From: JBBDST01 sp040904765
GTDB taxonomy: Bacteria; Actinomycetota; Nitriliruptoria; Nitriliruptorales; Nitriliruptoraceae
Direction of reading: 5' to 3'
Assembly: GCA_040904765.1 (NCBI GenBank)
Contig: JBBDST010000064.1
Location: 1-64,000 of the forward strand
Length of the DNA stretch: 64,000 nt
Shown here one piece after another: positions 17,288 through 25,147 of the stretch. The stretch's first letter is position 1; each line of letters starts with the position of its first letter. The notes beneath the pieces were generated by a model, which was not told the origin of the DNA, did no database searches, and was given only the letters and a program-made list of their open reading frames with translations. The translations under genes were made by a program, and so were the position numbers.

Positions 17288-18268
17288 CTAGGCGAACACG
17301 CCCGCATGGACCCCAGCCACATCAGGCTCAGGCCCTGCTTCAGCAAACGCCACAGCTGCGTCGAGGGTCGCGGCGACTTCGTCGTCGATCGCAGCAAAAG
17401 TGGCCTCGTCGATCTGACCGGTCTCTACGAGTTCGGTGTAGAGCAGGGTGATGGGATCGCGTGCCCGCCAACGAGCCCGCTCTGCGGCCGGTCGCGTGTC
17501 TTGCACCCCGGCGCTCCCACGGACCGCATGGGGCATAAACCGGTAGACCCGAGCTTCAATGAAACTTGGCCCGTCCCCAGCTCGTGCACGTGCTACCGCT
17601 TCGGTCGCGACCGCGCTGACTTCGGCGATGCTCGTGCCATCCACGACGTAACTAGGAATCCCGTAAGACCCTCCCAGTTGAGCGATGCTTGTCGCCGCAA
17701 AGTTTTCGGCACGTGGCGTGCCGCTGGCGTACTGGTTGTTCTCACAGACCCAGACCATCGGTGCGTCCCACAGTGCCGAGAGATTCAACGCTTCATGTAT
17801 GGCACCCTGGCCGGTGGCGCCGTCGCTGGTAAAGCACACCGTGACCGCATCGTCGCCGCGATACAGCGACGCCAGAGCCGACCCGACCGCATATGGCCCG
17901 TTCGCACCGACGATTCCATCTGCGCCAAGAATGCCACGTTCGATGTCCACTAGGTGCATCGATCCGCCCTTGCCGCCGCAGTAGCCGTTGGCACGTCCGA
18001 GAAGTTCAGCCATCATCCGTTTCGGGTCGGCCCCGTGAGCGAGGCAGTGGCCATGGTTGCGATGGTTGCTCATCACAAAGTCGGATGACCGAAGTGCCCC
18101 ACACACCCCCATCGCGACGGCTTCTTGCCCGATATAAGGGTGAACAACCCCATAGATCTTGCCTTCGCGCTGCAACGCCAACGCTCGCTCCTCAAACCGG
18201 CGGATACGTAACATGCCCGTTAACGCATACACTGCGGCATCGAAGTCTGCGTTGGCTGCCGTGGTCAT
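17288..18268 (-). CDS. 2-oxoacid (pyruvate/acetoin) dehydrogenase E1-alpha-like subunit
   Basis: A 326-residue E1-alpha subunit. The ThDP-binding stretch SDGATGQGAIHEALN...ENNQYA and the GGKGGSMH loop are visible. It should form an alpha2beta2 E1 with the product of the gene at 16249-17250. ATG at 18268 follows AGGGGCGACG. Codons upstream in the same frame look non-coding. It is the first gene of a five-gene minus-strand operon, and a consensus-like promoter lies about 130 nt upstream. Confidence 0.9.
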   Translation of the reverse strand: MTTAANADFDAAVYALTGMLRIRRFEERALALQREGKIYGVVHPYIGQEAVAMGVCGALRSSDFVMSNHRNHGHCLAHGADPKRMMAELLGRANGYCGGKGGSMHLVDIERGILGADGIVGANGPYAVGSALASLYRGDDAVTVCFTSDGATGQGAIHEALNLSALWDAPMVWVCENNQYASGTPRAENFAATSIAQLGGSYGIPSYVVDGTSIAEVSAVATEAVARARAGDGPSFIEARVYRFMPHAVRGSAGVQDTRPAAERARWRARDPITLLYTELVETGQIDEATFAAIDDEVAATLDAAVAFAEAGPEPDVAGVHAGVFA

Positions 18269-18402
18269 CGTCGCCCCTGTCACTGCTCGATGGCGGCCAT
18301 GCACGCCTCGAAGACACGTTGGCACTACGCGAACATGTCCGCTTGACACTGCCCAGCCGGCCCGCGTTGACGCTTCTCCCCGCGCCAACCCACGCTAACG
18401 GC

Positions 18403-18430
18403 AGCCTAGTTTGGGCCATAGGCTTGTCAA
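18403..18430 (-). promoter_or_regulatory. Sigma70-type promoter of the E1-alpha operon
   Basis: On the minus strand, TTGACA (18430-18425) and TAGGCT (18408-18403) are separated by 16 nt. This would start transcription near 18396, leaving a 5' leader of about 130 nt before the E1-alpha ATG. The perfect -35 box makes this one of the better promoter candidates in the window. Confidence 0.55.
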
Positions 18431-18564
18431 CAGTTCTCCTCTTTCGCAACGGCCGGCCACACGTCCACCCATTTCACGCACCGGCAGCATCCTTTACCGA
18501 TAAGACTATGCAATCCAAAGTAAGTTCCCCATCTGCTGTTTCCAGCAAACACAAAGGCCGCCCT

Positions 18565-19194
18565 ATGCATCAGCGCAGCCAGAGCACGTCACGCTCCAGT
18601 TTGTTTGTCATCGTCCTGGCAGCGCTTCTTGCCTTTGCCGCCTGCAGCGAGGAACAACCTGTCGCCACTGACCGTGGCGACACCGACACCACTGCCCAAC
18701 CCGATCAGCCAGCGACCGAAACTGGCCCCAGCGATGGCACCCAGACACTCGACACGCCGACTGCGACCAGCGCGCAACGTGATGGCCAGGCAGGTGTTGT
18801 CGCCGTCACCGATGTGCGTGTGGCCACTCACGAAAACTTTACGCGGATCGTGTTCGAACTCGCCGGTGACGGTGTCGCCGGATGGGATTTACGTTACGTC
18901 GATAGCGCGCGTTCGCAAGGCTCAGGCTATGAAATCGAAGTTGCCGGCGATGCTGTGCTCGCGATTGCTCTACACAACATCACCCTGCCGCCCGAACTTC
19001 CTGATGACATCGATCGCTGGCAAGAAGACTCCGTGACGCCACCGCCAGACAGCATGATTCGTGGATTCGTCCACGACACCATCTTTGAAGGAACCCAACT
19101 GTTCTTTGTCGGTCTTGACGAACAACGAGCGTTTCGCATCGACCGATTCAGTGACCCTCAACGCATCGTCATCGACATCCCACACGAAGGGTGA
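18565..19194 (+). CDS. Secreted lipoprotein with AMIN-like domain
   Basis: A 209-residue lipoprotein. It has a hydrophobic signal (LFVIVLAALLAFAAC) with lipobox Cys about residue 21, a 50-residue Thr/Asp/Gln-rich linker, and a C-terminal domain with VRVATHENFTRIVFEL...RIDRFSDPQRIVIDI, the pattern of AMIN-like domains. Such domains are thought to bind cell-wall polymers; the exact ligand is unknown. ATG at 18565 is preceded by AAAGG at seven bases. The frame stays open far upstream over the E1-alpha gene, but that extension is a shadow of the opposite strand. Confidence 0.8.
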   Translation: MHQRSQSTSRSSLFVIVLAALLAFAACSEEQPVATDRGDTDTTAQPDQPATETGPSDGTQTLDTPTATSAQRDGQAGVVAVTDVRVATHENFTRIVFELAGDGVAGWDLRYVDSARSQGSGYEIEVAGDAVLAIALHNITLPPELPDDIDRWQEDSVTPPPDSMIRGFVHDTIFEGTQLFFVGLDEQRAFRIDRFSDPQRIVIDIPHEG

Positions 19195-19240
19195 GTCGGG
19201 CACAAGAACCACACACCATGCTGTCTGTCACCGTGAGACC

Positions 19241-19329
19241 CGCCCAAAGTAGGGGATTAAGCCCCAGCGCGAGTCACTACCCAAGACGGTTTTCAAGCGC
19301 GTTACATTCGTTCGCTCTATCTCCCCGCC
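19241..19329 (-). pseudogene. Decayed tRNA-Ser(TGA) copy, left boundary of ars segment
   Basis: An 89-nt minus-strand sequence aligns along its whole length with the intact tRNA-Ser(TGA) at 27266-27354, also 89 nt. They share an identical 13-nt run across the anticodon loop (CTTGAAAACCGTC), GACTCGC and GAACGAATG/GGACGAATG blocks. The anticodon stem (ACGCG/ACCGT), acceptor stem and T-loop (TTCGAAT lost) are broken, so it should not function. It is in the same orientation as the intact copy. Confidence 0.75.
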
Positions 19330-19548
19330 AAAACCACTCCGACCAGTATGACCAAGTTCCACCTCTTGTGGCCAGCCAGCGCGATATCCGTGCCCGAGCT
19401 ACTCACTACAGGCTTCACAGCGCCCCGTCGCGCAGCAGGTCAGCGGGTGCTTCTAGAGCATGAGAGCCACGGCCGACCGCATCCGCGTCGACAATCTGGC
19501 GACCTCTGCTCTATTCAGCAAGTGCGGTTCGAGTCGGCTCGGCGCTCG
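19330..19548. other. Spacer between tRNA remnant and CDF gene
   Basis: With the tRNA remnant this makes a 354-bp stretch without a functional gene. I see no convincing ORF, hairpin or terminator. An attachment-site core or a lost integrase gene might be expected here if the segment is an island, but none is recognisable. Confidence 0.5.
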
Positions 19549-20466
19549 TCACCAGCCGGTCTCCTCACAGCCTCCGTCCTCGTCTGGCTCCACCTGGACG
19601 GTGAGGTGTTCGATGCCATAGCGGGTTCGCAGCAACTGGCGGGTCTCATCAAGCGTGCGGTGGCTGTCTGCGCCCGGTTGCAGCCGGACATGGACGGAGG
19701 CGACATCCATGCCAGAGGTGAGCGTCCACACGTGCAGGTCGTGGACCTCTGCGATGCCGTCAAGCTCGGCAAGTTCGGTGTTTAGGCCGGCGACATCGAC
19801 TCCAGCGGGGGCGGCCTGAATCAGCACCCGAAGGGCCTTGGTTCCCAGTTTCCAGGCGCGCGGCAGGATGAACACGCCGATGGCGATCGCAAAGATCGGG
19901 TCGGCCCGCGTGAACCCGGTCAACAGCAGGACCCCCGCGGCGATCACCACTCCGACCGAGGCGACGAGGTCGGCTAGGACTTCGAGGTAGGCGCCCTCAA
20001 TGTTGAGTGAAGCATCCTTGCCGCCGCGCAGCAGCCAGAAGGCGACCACGTTCACCAACAGGCCGAGCGTACCGATGATCAGCATTGGCAGAGCGAGCAC
20101 TTCCGGCGGTTCGTTCAGCCGCCGGATGGACTCGTAAATGACATAGCCGGAGACGCCGGTGAGTAAAACCGCGTTCGCTAGAGCAGCCAGAATCTCGAGC
20201 CGGTACAGCCCAAAGCTGCGCTGTGGTGCGGCTCGCAGGGTGCCTGCCGCCTGAATGGCGGCCAACGCCATCCCGATGCCAAGCACATCGGTGAACATGT
20301 GGCCGGCATCGGAAAGCAACGCGAGCGAGTTGGTTAGCACGCCGCCCACCAGCTCGACTAGGAAGAACCCACCGATGAGACAGAAGACTGCGAGCAGCCG
20401 TCGCTTGTAGGCCGCACCGGCGTGCTGGGCGAGCGCGGCGCTGCCGTGGTCGTGACCATCAGCCAT
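19549..20466 (-). CDS. Cation diffusion facilitator (CDF) family metal exporter
   Basis: A 305-residue six-helix CDF transporter expected to export Zn, Co or Cd by proton antiport. The first metal motif DAGHMFTDV supplies His and Asp. The second reads YLEVLAD, with Glu where CzcD-type proteins have His. A soluble C-terminal domain (VHDLHVWTLTSGMD) is present. ATG at 20466 with AAAGG at eight bases is preferred; an upstream in-frame start would overlap arsA. It is 25 nt downstream of arsA and likely co-transcribed. The gene is clearly GC-rich compared with the housekeeping genes. Confidence 0.9.
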   Translation of the reverse strand: MADGHDHGSAALAQHAGAAYKRRLLAVFCLIGGFFLVELVGGVLTNSLALLSDAGHMFTDVLGIGMALAAIQAAGTLRAAPQRSFGLYRLEILAALANAVLLTGVSGYVIYESIRRLNEPPEVLALPMLIIGTLGLLVNVVAFWLLRGGKDASLNIEGAYLEVLADLVASVGVVIAAGVLLLTGFTRADPIFAIAIGVFILPRAWKLGTKALRVLIQAAPAGVDVAGLNTELAELDGIAEVHDLHVWTLTSGMDVASVHVRLQPGADSHRTLDETRQLLRTRYGIEHLTVQVEPDEDGGCEETGW

Positions 20467-20491
20467 CGCTGCTGCCTTTTGTAGGATCCGC

Positions 20492-22255
20492 TCAGGAGCC
20501 GTGTACGAGCTGTTGAAGCGCGTCGGTAGTGACGGGTGGTTCGGGTTGCCAGGGCACAATAGCCAGGGACGCATGGCGGGTGAGGACTTCGGCGAGCCAG
20601 CGTTGTTCGTGGGCTGCACGTGCGAGCAGAATCGGATCTGAGGTGGGGGTGGCTTGCAAACTCTGGTTGACGACCCATGCGGTCGGGCGTATTCCGGCCC
20701 GCTCGAGATCGGCTTGTAGCGCTGCTGCTTCGTGAACCGGGGTGGGTTCGGGCAGGGTCACGATGAGCACGCGCGTAAAGTCCGGGTCGCGGAGACGGTC
20801 GAGCAGTGCTGCGACATCTGGTGGTGCCTGATCACCGTGACGCAGCAGTTCGCGGTGGTAGCTCTCGGCGGCATCCAGCAGCAGCAGCGTGTGGCCGGTC
20901 GGGGCGGTGTCGAGCACGACGATGCGCTCGGCCGCGTGCGAGACGGTGGCCGCGAACGCGCGGAACACCGCGATCTCCTCGGTGCAGGGTGAGCGCAGGT
21001 CCTCGTCGAGCACCGCGAGGCCGTCGGGGTCGAGGTCGGCACCTGCGGTCGCCAGCACCTCCTCGACGTAGGCGGCGGTGGCCGCCGCTGGGTCGATGCG
21101 CTCGACCATCAGATCGGCCGGGCGGTCGGCGTCGCCGAGCACGGCGTCCACGTGTGCGGCCGGGTCGGTGGTCGACAGTGTCACGGGCAGGCCGCGCCGG
21201 GCGAGGTCGACGGCGAGGGCGGCGGCGATGGTGGTCTTTCCCACGCCTCCCTTGCCCATCGTCATGACCAGCCCGTGACCGGTGGCGGCCATGTCGTCGG
21301 CGAGTTCGGTCAGGCTGGTGGTGGCCAGGTCGGTCGCGGCACCGTGTGCGCCGGCGGGGCTGACGCCGTCGAGCAGATCACGCAGTGCAGGCGCGCCGAG
21401 CGGCGCGCCGGACAGCAACGGCAGCCGGTCGCTCGGAAGCTCCGCCAGGCCCGCAGGCAGCGCCTGGAGCACCTGGTTGTGGCGACGTTCGAGGCCGGCT
21501 GCAGTCTCATCGTCCGGATCAGATGCTTCGAACACCCCGTTGAGGATCAGGTGCTGGTTGGCGATCCCGAGTGCGCGCAGCTCCGAGGCAGCACGGCCGG
21601 CCTCGGCGACCGCCCCGGTGTCGGGGCGGGTGACCAGCACCAGGGTGGTCTGGGCCGGGTCGGCCAACGCCTCGAGCGCGATCCGGTAGCGGTCCTGCGC
21701 CTGGGTGAGCCCCGACAGCGGACCGATACAGCTCACCCCGGTCGTGCTGGTGTCGAGGAACCCCGTCCATGCCGAGGGCAGCGCGAGCAGCCGCAGCGTG
21801 TGCCCGGTCGGCGCGGTGTCGAACACGACATGGTCGTAGCCAGCCGTCGCATCCGGGTCCGCCAGCAGGCCGGTGAACTCGTCGAACGCCGCGATCTCGA
21901 CCGTGCAGGCACCGGAGAGCTGCTCCTCGATCCCGGCGATCGTGGCGTCGGGCAGGATCCCACGATACGGGCCCACGACCCGGTCCCGGTAGGCCGCAGC
22001 CGCAGCCGCCGGGTCGATGTCCAACGCATCCAGACCGTCCGCCCCGGCGACCGCGCCCGGCTGCTGGCCGACCGCGGTCGCCAGCACCTCGGACAGGTTG
22101 GACGCCGGGTCGGTACTGACTAGCAGGACCCGCTTGCCGGTGTCAGCCAACGCGATCGCGGTGGCCGACGACAACGAGGTCTTGCCCACCCCGCCCTTGC
22201 CGGTGAAGAACAGGAACCTCGTCGGCTCATCGAGCAGCCGCTTGAGCGCGACCAT
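20492..22255 (-). CDS. arsA: Arsenite-stimulated ATPase ArsA
   Basis: A 587-residue duplicated ATPase that energises arsenite efflux. Both halves carry a deviant Walker A (FTGKGGVGKT near residue 17 and MGKGGVGKT in the second half) and the ArsA signature DTAPTGHT. The start ATG at 22255 overlaps the arsD stop as TGATG. A GTG three codons earlier is possible. ArsA normally works with ArsB, but no arsB is in the window; the ArsP-like permease 3 kb away may be a partner (inference). Base composition is strongly GC-rich. Confidence 0.95.
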   Translation of the reverse strand: MVALKRLLDEPTRFLFFTGKGGVGKTSLSSATAIALADTGKRVLLVSTDPASNLSEVLATAVGQQPGAVAGADGLDALDIDPAAAAAAYRDRVVGPYRGILPDATIAGIEEQLSGACTVEIAAFDEFTGLLADPDATAGYDHVVFDTAPTGHTLRLLALPSAWTGFLDTSTTGVSCIGPLSGLTQAQDRYRIALEALADPAQTTLVLVTRPDTGAVAEAGRAASELRALGIANQHLILNGVFEASDPDDETAAGLERRHNQVLQALPAGLAELPSDRLPLLSGAPLGAPALRDLLDGVSPAGAHGAATDLATTSLTELADDMAATGHGLVMTMGKGGVGKTTIAAALAVDLARRGLPVTLSTTDPAAHVDAVLGDADRPADLMVERIDPAAATAAYVEEVLATAGADLDPDGLAVLDEDLRSPCTEEIAVFRAFAATVSHAAERIVVLDTAPTGHTLLLLDAAESYHRELLRHGDQAPPDVAALLDRLRDPDFTRVLIVTLPEPTPVHEAAALQADLERAGIRPTAWVVNQSLQATPTSDPILLARAAHEQRWLAEVLTRHASLAIVPWQPEPPVTTDALQQLVHGS

Positions 22256-22923
22256 CAGCAGCACCCACCCGACTCGGAAGCGGCGCCGGCACCGGCCATG
22301 GGCAGCTCGGAAGCCTCAGCAGCATCGGGTCCACAGCAGGCATCGCCGTCAGCGTCATCCGAGGCGGCCCCACCCAACTCCGAGCGGTCGACGTGGAGCA
22401 GCTTGGCTGCCAGATCGAGCATCTTGCCCGCCGGGGTGTCCTTGACCATCTGCGCGGTGCGCACCGCGACCGCCAGCTGCTCGTTGGTCAGACCCAGCTT
22501 GCGGGCCGCGTTGTAGTGGTACTTGAAACACGGCTCACAGTTCGACCCCACGGCCGCGCCGATGGCAGCGAGCTCCGCGATCAACTCCGTGGACACGGCC
22601 GGCTCCGACACCGGAACCCCGGCGAGGCCAGCGATGCCAACGAGTTCGTCACGTGACGGGAAGCTCCCGGTAGCCTGCACTTGTCCGTCGACCAGCACGA
22701 CCGGCAGAACGTCCTCGCCCTTGTCGTGCAGCAGCGTCCGCACCGCCTCGTTGTCGGCGAACGCGCCAGGTTCCTGCCCCAGGTTGTAGCGCCGCACCTG
22801 CGCCCCCTGCTCACCCAGCCAATCCAGATCCGACGCAAACCGCGCTAGCGCCGGGTCCACCGTCGGGCCACACACCCCCGTCGAACAGCACATTGCCGGG
22901 TCAAACACCTCAACGGTCACCAT
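22255..22923 (-). CDS. arsD: ArsD arsenic chaperone fused to AhpD-like domain
   Basis: Residues 1-~105 are ArsD, the metallochaperone that hands As(III) to ArsA, with Cys12, Cys13 and Cys18 (MCCSTGVCGP). Residues ~106-180 form an AhpD/carboxymuconolactone-like helical domain with a CxxC...H motif (Cys129, Cys132, His136 in NCEPCFKYH). The tail has two more Cys pairs (196-197 and 221-222). At 222 residues it is nearly twice a usual ArsD. ATG at 22923 has AAAGG seven bases upstream. The stop overlaps the arsA start, so ArsD and ArsA are translationally coupled. The redox domain might reduce arsenate or protect the thiols (speculative). Confidence 0.9.
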   Translation of the reverse strand: MVTVEVFDPAMCCSTGVCGPTVDPALARFASDLDWLGEQGAQVRRYNLGQEPGAFADNEAVRTLLHDKGEDVLPVVLVDGQVQATGSFPSRDELVGIAGLAGVPVSEPAVSTELIAELAAIGAAVGSNCEPCFKYHYNAARKLGLTNEQLAVAVRTAQMVKDTPAGKMLDLAAKLLHVDRSELGGAASDDADGDACCGPDAAEASELPMAGAGAASESGGCC

Positions 22924-22964
22924 CAGATTGCCTTTCAGTCAACGTCACGATCAGAGTTAATCGC

Positions 22965-22984
22965 GTATCGGCGATAAACGATAC
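22965..22984. promoter_or_regulatory. Candidate ArsR operator upstream of arsD
   Basis: The inverted repeat GTATCG-N8-CGATAC lies 42 nt before the arsD start, and a second, nested palindrome TATCG-G-CGATA occupies 22966-22976. Position between arsR and arsD suggests an internal ArsR-controlled promoter for arsDA and the CDF gene. There is no experimental support. Confidence 0.45.
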
Positions 22985-23029
22985 AACTGTTTGGGTCTTT
23001 GTGCAATCTGCGCCGTACAGCGGGCTGCT

Positions 23030-23401
23030 TCAGAACGAAGCGATCGCTCGCTGCAACGCTTCGAGCCCTAACGGGTTGACGCAGTACCGGGTGCGCGGCC
23101 CGTCGAAGACGCCCTGTACCAGGCCCGCATCGCGCAGGATTCGCAGATGGCCCGACACGGTCGACTGAGCGACGCCCAACACATCGACGAGCTCCCCTGT
23201 AATGCAGTCTGGCCGTACCTCGAGCAGACGCAGGATTCGCACCCGGGCAGGATGTGCAATGGCTTTGGCCAACGCGGCCACCTGCTCATCGTCAAGAACC
23301 AGGTCGGGGGCGGGTCTGGTTGCAGGTGCACAGCAGACGCTCTGCCCGGATTGATGCAGGGCAGCAACGGCATCGACGGTGTCATTCATCTCAGAAACCA
23401 T
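23030..23401 (-). CDS. arsR: ArsR/SmtB family metalloregulator (first copy)
   Basis: A 123-residue winged-helix repressor. The DNA-recognition helix is in QSTVSGHLRILRDAGLV. Likely metalloid-binding thiols are Cys23-Cys24 near the N-terminus and Cys66 (RPDCITGEL), a layout unlike the classical CVC motif of plasmid ArsR. It is upstream of arsD by 107 nt on the same strand and probably represses the arsD-arsA-CDF genes until As(III) binds. The start is uncertain; a second ATG lies four codons downstream and neither has an ideal ribosome-binding site. Confidence 0.88.
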   Translation of the reverse strand: MVSEMNDTVDAVAALHQSGQSVCCAPATRPAPDLVLDDEQVAALAKAIAHPARVRILRLLEVRPDCITGELVDVLGVAQSTVSGHLRILRDAGLVQGVFDGPRTRYCVNPLGLEALQRAIASF

Positions 23402-23608
23402 ACCTCATACCCATCGCTACCGGACCGTACAAGTTTACGCTTAGGAACGTGAACGGCGGCGTTGCTTCGCGCTGGCAGTGTTTCCGCTACATGGTGCTGC
23501 CGGAGGCCCGCAGCATTGTTGGGCCTAGTCATCAGCTTTTTCGGTGGATGGCCTAAACTCACGTTTCGTCACGGCCGTTGGCGTTACCAAGCCATATTGG
23601 AGCAGCTG

Positions 23609-24349
23609 ATGTCATCAAGTTCGAGTTCGCAGATGCATCCCACAGGGTGGCATGACGGTGAGCAGCATGACGGATCGACAGTCGCCCGGTTGAACTGGCT
23701 TCGTGCCGGCGTTTTGGGGGCGAACGACGGCATCGTTTCTACCGCTGCGCTGGTAGTTGGTGTCGCAGCGGCAACAAGTGATGTTGGTGCTATCGCAACT
23801 GCCGGCACTGCCGGACTTTTAGCTGGCGCCGTGTCGATGGCGCTTGGCGAGTATGTCTCGGTTAGTACCCAACGCGACACCGAACGGGCGTTGATCGCAA
23901 AAGAGACCGATGAACTGAAAAACATGCCGGCAGAAGAACTTGCTGAACTTACCCAGTTGTTGCAGGCCAAAGGATTAAGTTTTGAGACCGCGCGAGCCGC
24001 AGCGGTGGAACTCACTGCCAACGATGCGCTGGCAGCTCATCTTGATATCGAGCTTGGTATTGATCGTGATGATCTTGTGAGCCCGTGGGCGGCAGCGTTT
24101 GCTTCGGCGGTGGCGTTTAGCGCCGGGGCGATTCTGCCGCTTGGTGCCATCTTGCTTTCGCCTGTTTCCACGCGTGTTGGGATCACTTATGTCAGTGTGA
24201 TGGTGGCCCTGATTGTTACTGGGGCGTTAAGCGCACGGCTGGGTGGTTCACCGTTACGCCCAGCCATCATCCGTCTGGTTACCGGGGGGACACTTGCGAT
24301 GGCGCTCACGTTTGGAATCGGTGCCCTCTTCAACGCCAATGTGAGCTGA
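23609..24349 (+). CDS. VIT1/CCC1-family Fe/Mn transporter
   Basis: A 246-residue membrane protein of the vacuolar iron transporter family. It has NWLRAGVLGANDGIVSTAALVVG in the first helix, the amphipathic cytosolic segment RDTERALIAKETDEL between helices 2 and 3, and three C-terminal helices. It should move Fe(II) or Mn(II) across the membrane. ATG at 23609 follows GGAGCAGCTG. Codon and base use look more like the surrounding housekeeping genes than like the neighbouring ars genes, so it may pre-date or be independent of them. Confidence 0.88.
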   Translation: MSSSSSSQMHPTGWHDGEQHDGSTVARLNWLRAGVLGANDGIVSTAALVVGVAAATSDVGAIATAGTAGLLAGAVSMALGEYVSVSTQRDTERALIAKETDELKNMPAEELAELTQLLQAKGLSFETARAAAVELTANDALAAHLDIELGIDRDDLVSPWAAAFASAVAFSAGAILPLGAILLSPVSTRVGITYVSVMVALIVTGALSARLGGSPLRPAIIRLVTGGTLAMALTFGIGALFNANVS

Positions 24350-24508
24350 AACACTCGCGTTAGCCAAGCCTCCTGCCGCGCTCGTGGTCAAACTTTCACC
24401 GAACTCCCAGGATCCTAATCCAGTAAAACCTAACCTCATCGTGCGCCTGCGGCGTCAGGTCGTAGCCGGTACCAGACACAAGTAGCGATCACGAAAGGAC
24501 AACACACG

Positions 24509-24928
24509 ATGGCTGCAACGACACACACCTACACCGTCGATGCTCAGGTAGCGTCAGGCGGCGAAGCATCAGTCGCCCCCAAGGGACGGAAGATCTTATT
24601 TGATGGAAGCGCCGAGCAGGGTGATGAGCTGCCCGGCCCTGCCGACCTGCTGATCGCCGCGTTTGCCGCCTGTGCGATGAAGAACGTCGAGCGCTTCTCC
24701 CACCTGCTGCCCTTCGCCTACGAACAGGCATCCATCACCGTACGGGCGGAACGCCAGGACGCTCCTCCCAAGATCATCGCCGTGCATTACGAACTGCGGG
24801 TGACTACCAACGAGCCTTCAAAACGTGTCGAGCTTCTGCACGACAACATCCGCCGCCACGGCACGATCTTCAACACTTTGGCGGCCGTATGCAAGGTCAC
24901 CGGCGGCATTGTCACTGTCCCCGTCTAA
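24509..24928 (+). CDS. OsmC family peroxiredoxin-like protein
   Basis: A 139-residue OsmC/Ohr-type protein. The first redox Cys lies in AAFAACAMKNVERF and the second in AAVCKVTGG, the spacing seen in this family, which reduces organic hydroperoxides with thiol cofactors. AAAGGA precedes the ATG by nine bases. It stands alone, followed by a hairpin. Association with metalloid-resistance genes would fit oxidative stress defence, but that is inference. Confidence 0.82.
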   Translation: MAATTHTYTVDAQVASGGEASVAPKGRKILFDGSAEQGDELPGPADLLIAAFAACAMKNVERFSHLLPFAYEQASITVRAERQDAPPKIIAVHYELRVTTNEPSKRVELLHDNIRRHGTIFNTLAAVCKVTGGIVTVPV

Positions 24929-25008
24929 AAACTCCTCGCCCTTGTCATCTCTTAAAGCCGAGCGACACAAGAGCTACCCCGTTGGGCCTGATCGGACCTC
25001 CTAAGTGG

Positions 25009-25045
25009 CTCAAACCGCAAAGTCGCGTTCGCGTTGCGGTTTGAG
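25009..25045. terminator. 12-bp perfect hairpin after osmC-like gene
   Basis: CTCAAACCGCAA (25009-25020) pairs exactly with TTGCGGTTTGAG (25034-25045) across a 13-nt loop. It sits 80 nt after the OsmC stop and 46 nt before the ArsR operator region. No T-run follows, so it is a terminator-like hairpin rather than a textbook intrinsic terminator. Confidence 0.5.
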
Positions 25046-25090
25046 TTCGCGATGCGGCGATCGGCGCTCGAATCAGCCCAAAGACCGATA

Positions 25091-25147
25091 TTCCAAACGG
25101 GGTTGGAAAGTCCTCCGTTATCGTGTATATTCCAATTATGGTTGGAA
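25091..25147 (+). promoter_or_regulatory. Leaderless promoter with two ArsR operators
   Basis: Two copies of the inverted repeat TTCCAA-N6-TTGGAA lie at 25091-25108 and 25130-25147, centres 39 bp apart. The right half of the first is also a good -35 (TTGGAA, 25103-25108). TATATT at 25126-25131 is a -10 at 17-nt spacing. Transcription would start about at the arsR ATG (25138), which lies inside the second repeat. This predicts a leaderless mRNA and tight autorepression by the encoded ArsR. Confidence 0.7.

Noticed and set aside
17893..18564. Open frame extending the AMIN-like lipoprotein upstream by ~224 codons
   Set aside because: It overlaps the E1-alpha gene and its promoter on the other strand. 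The signal peptide and ribosome site mark the start at 18565.
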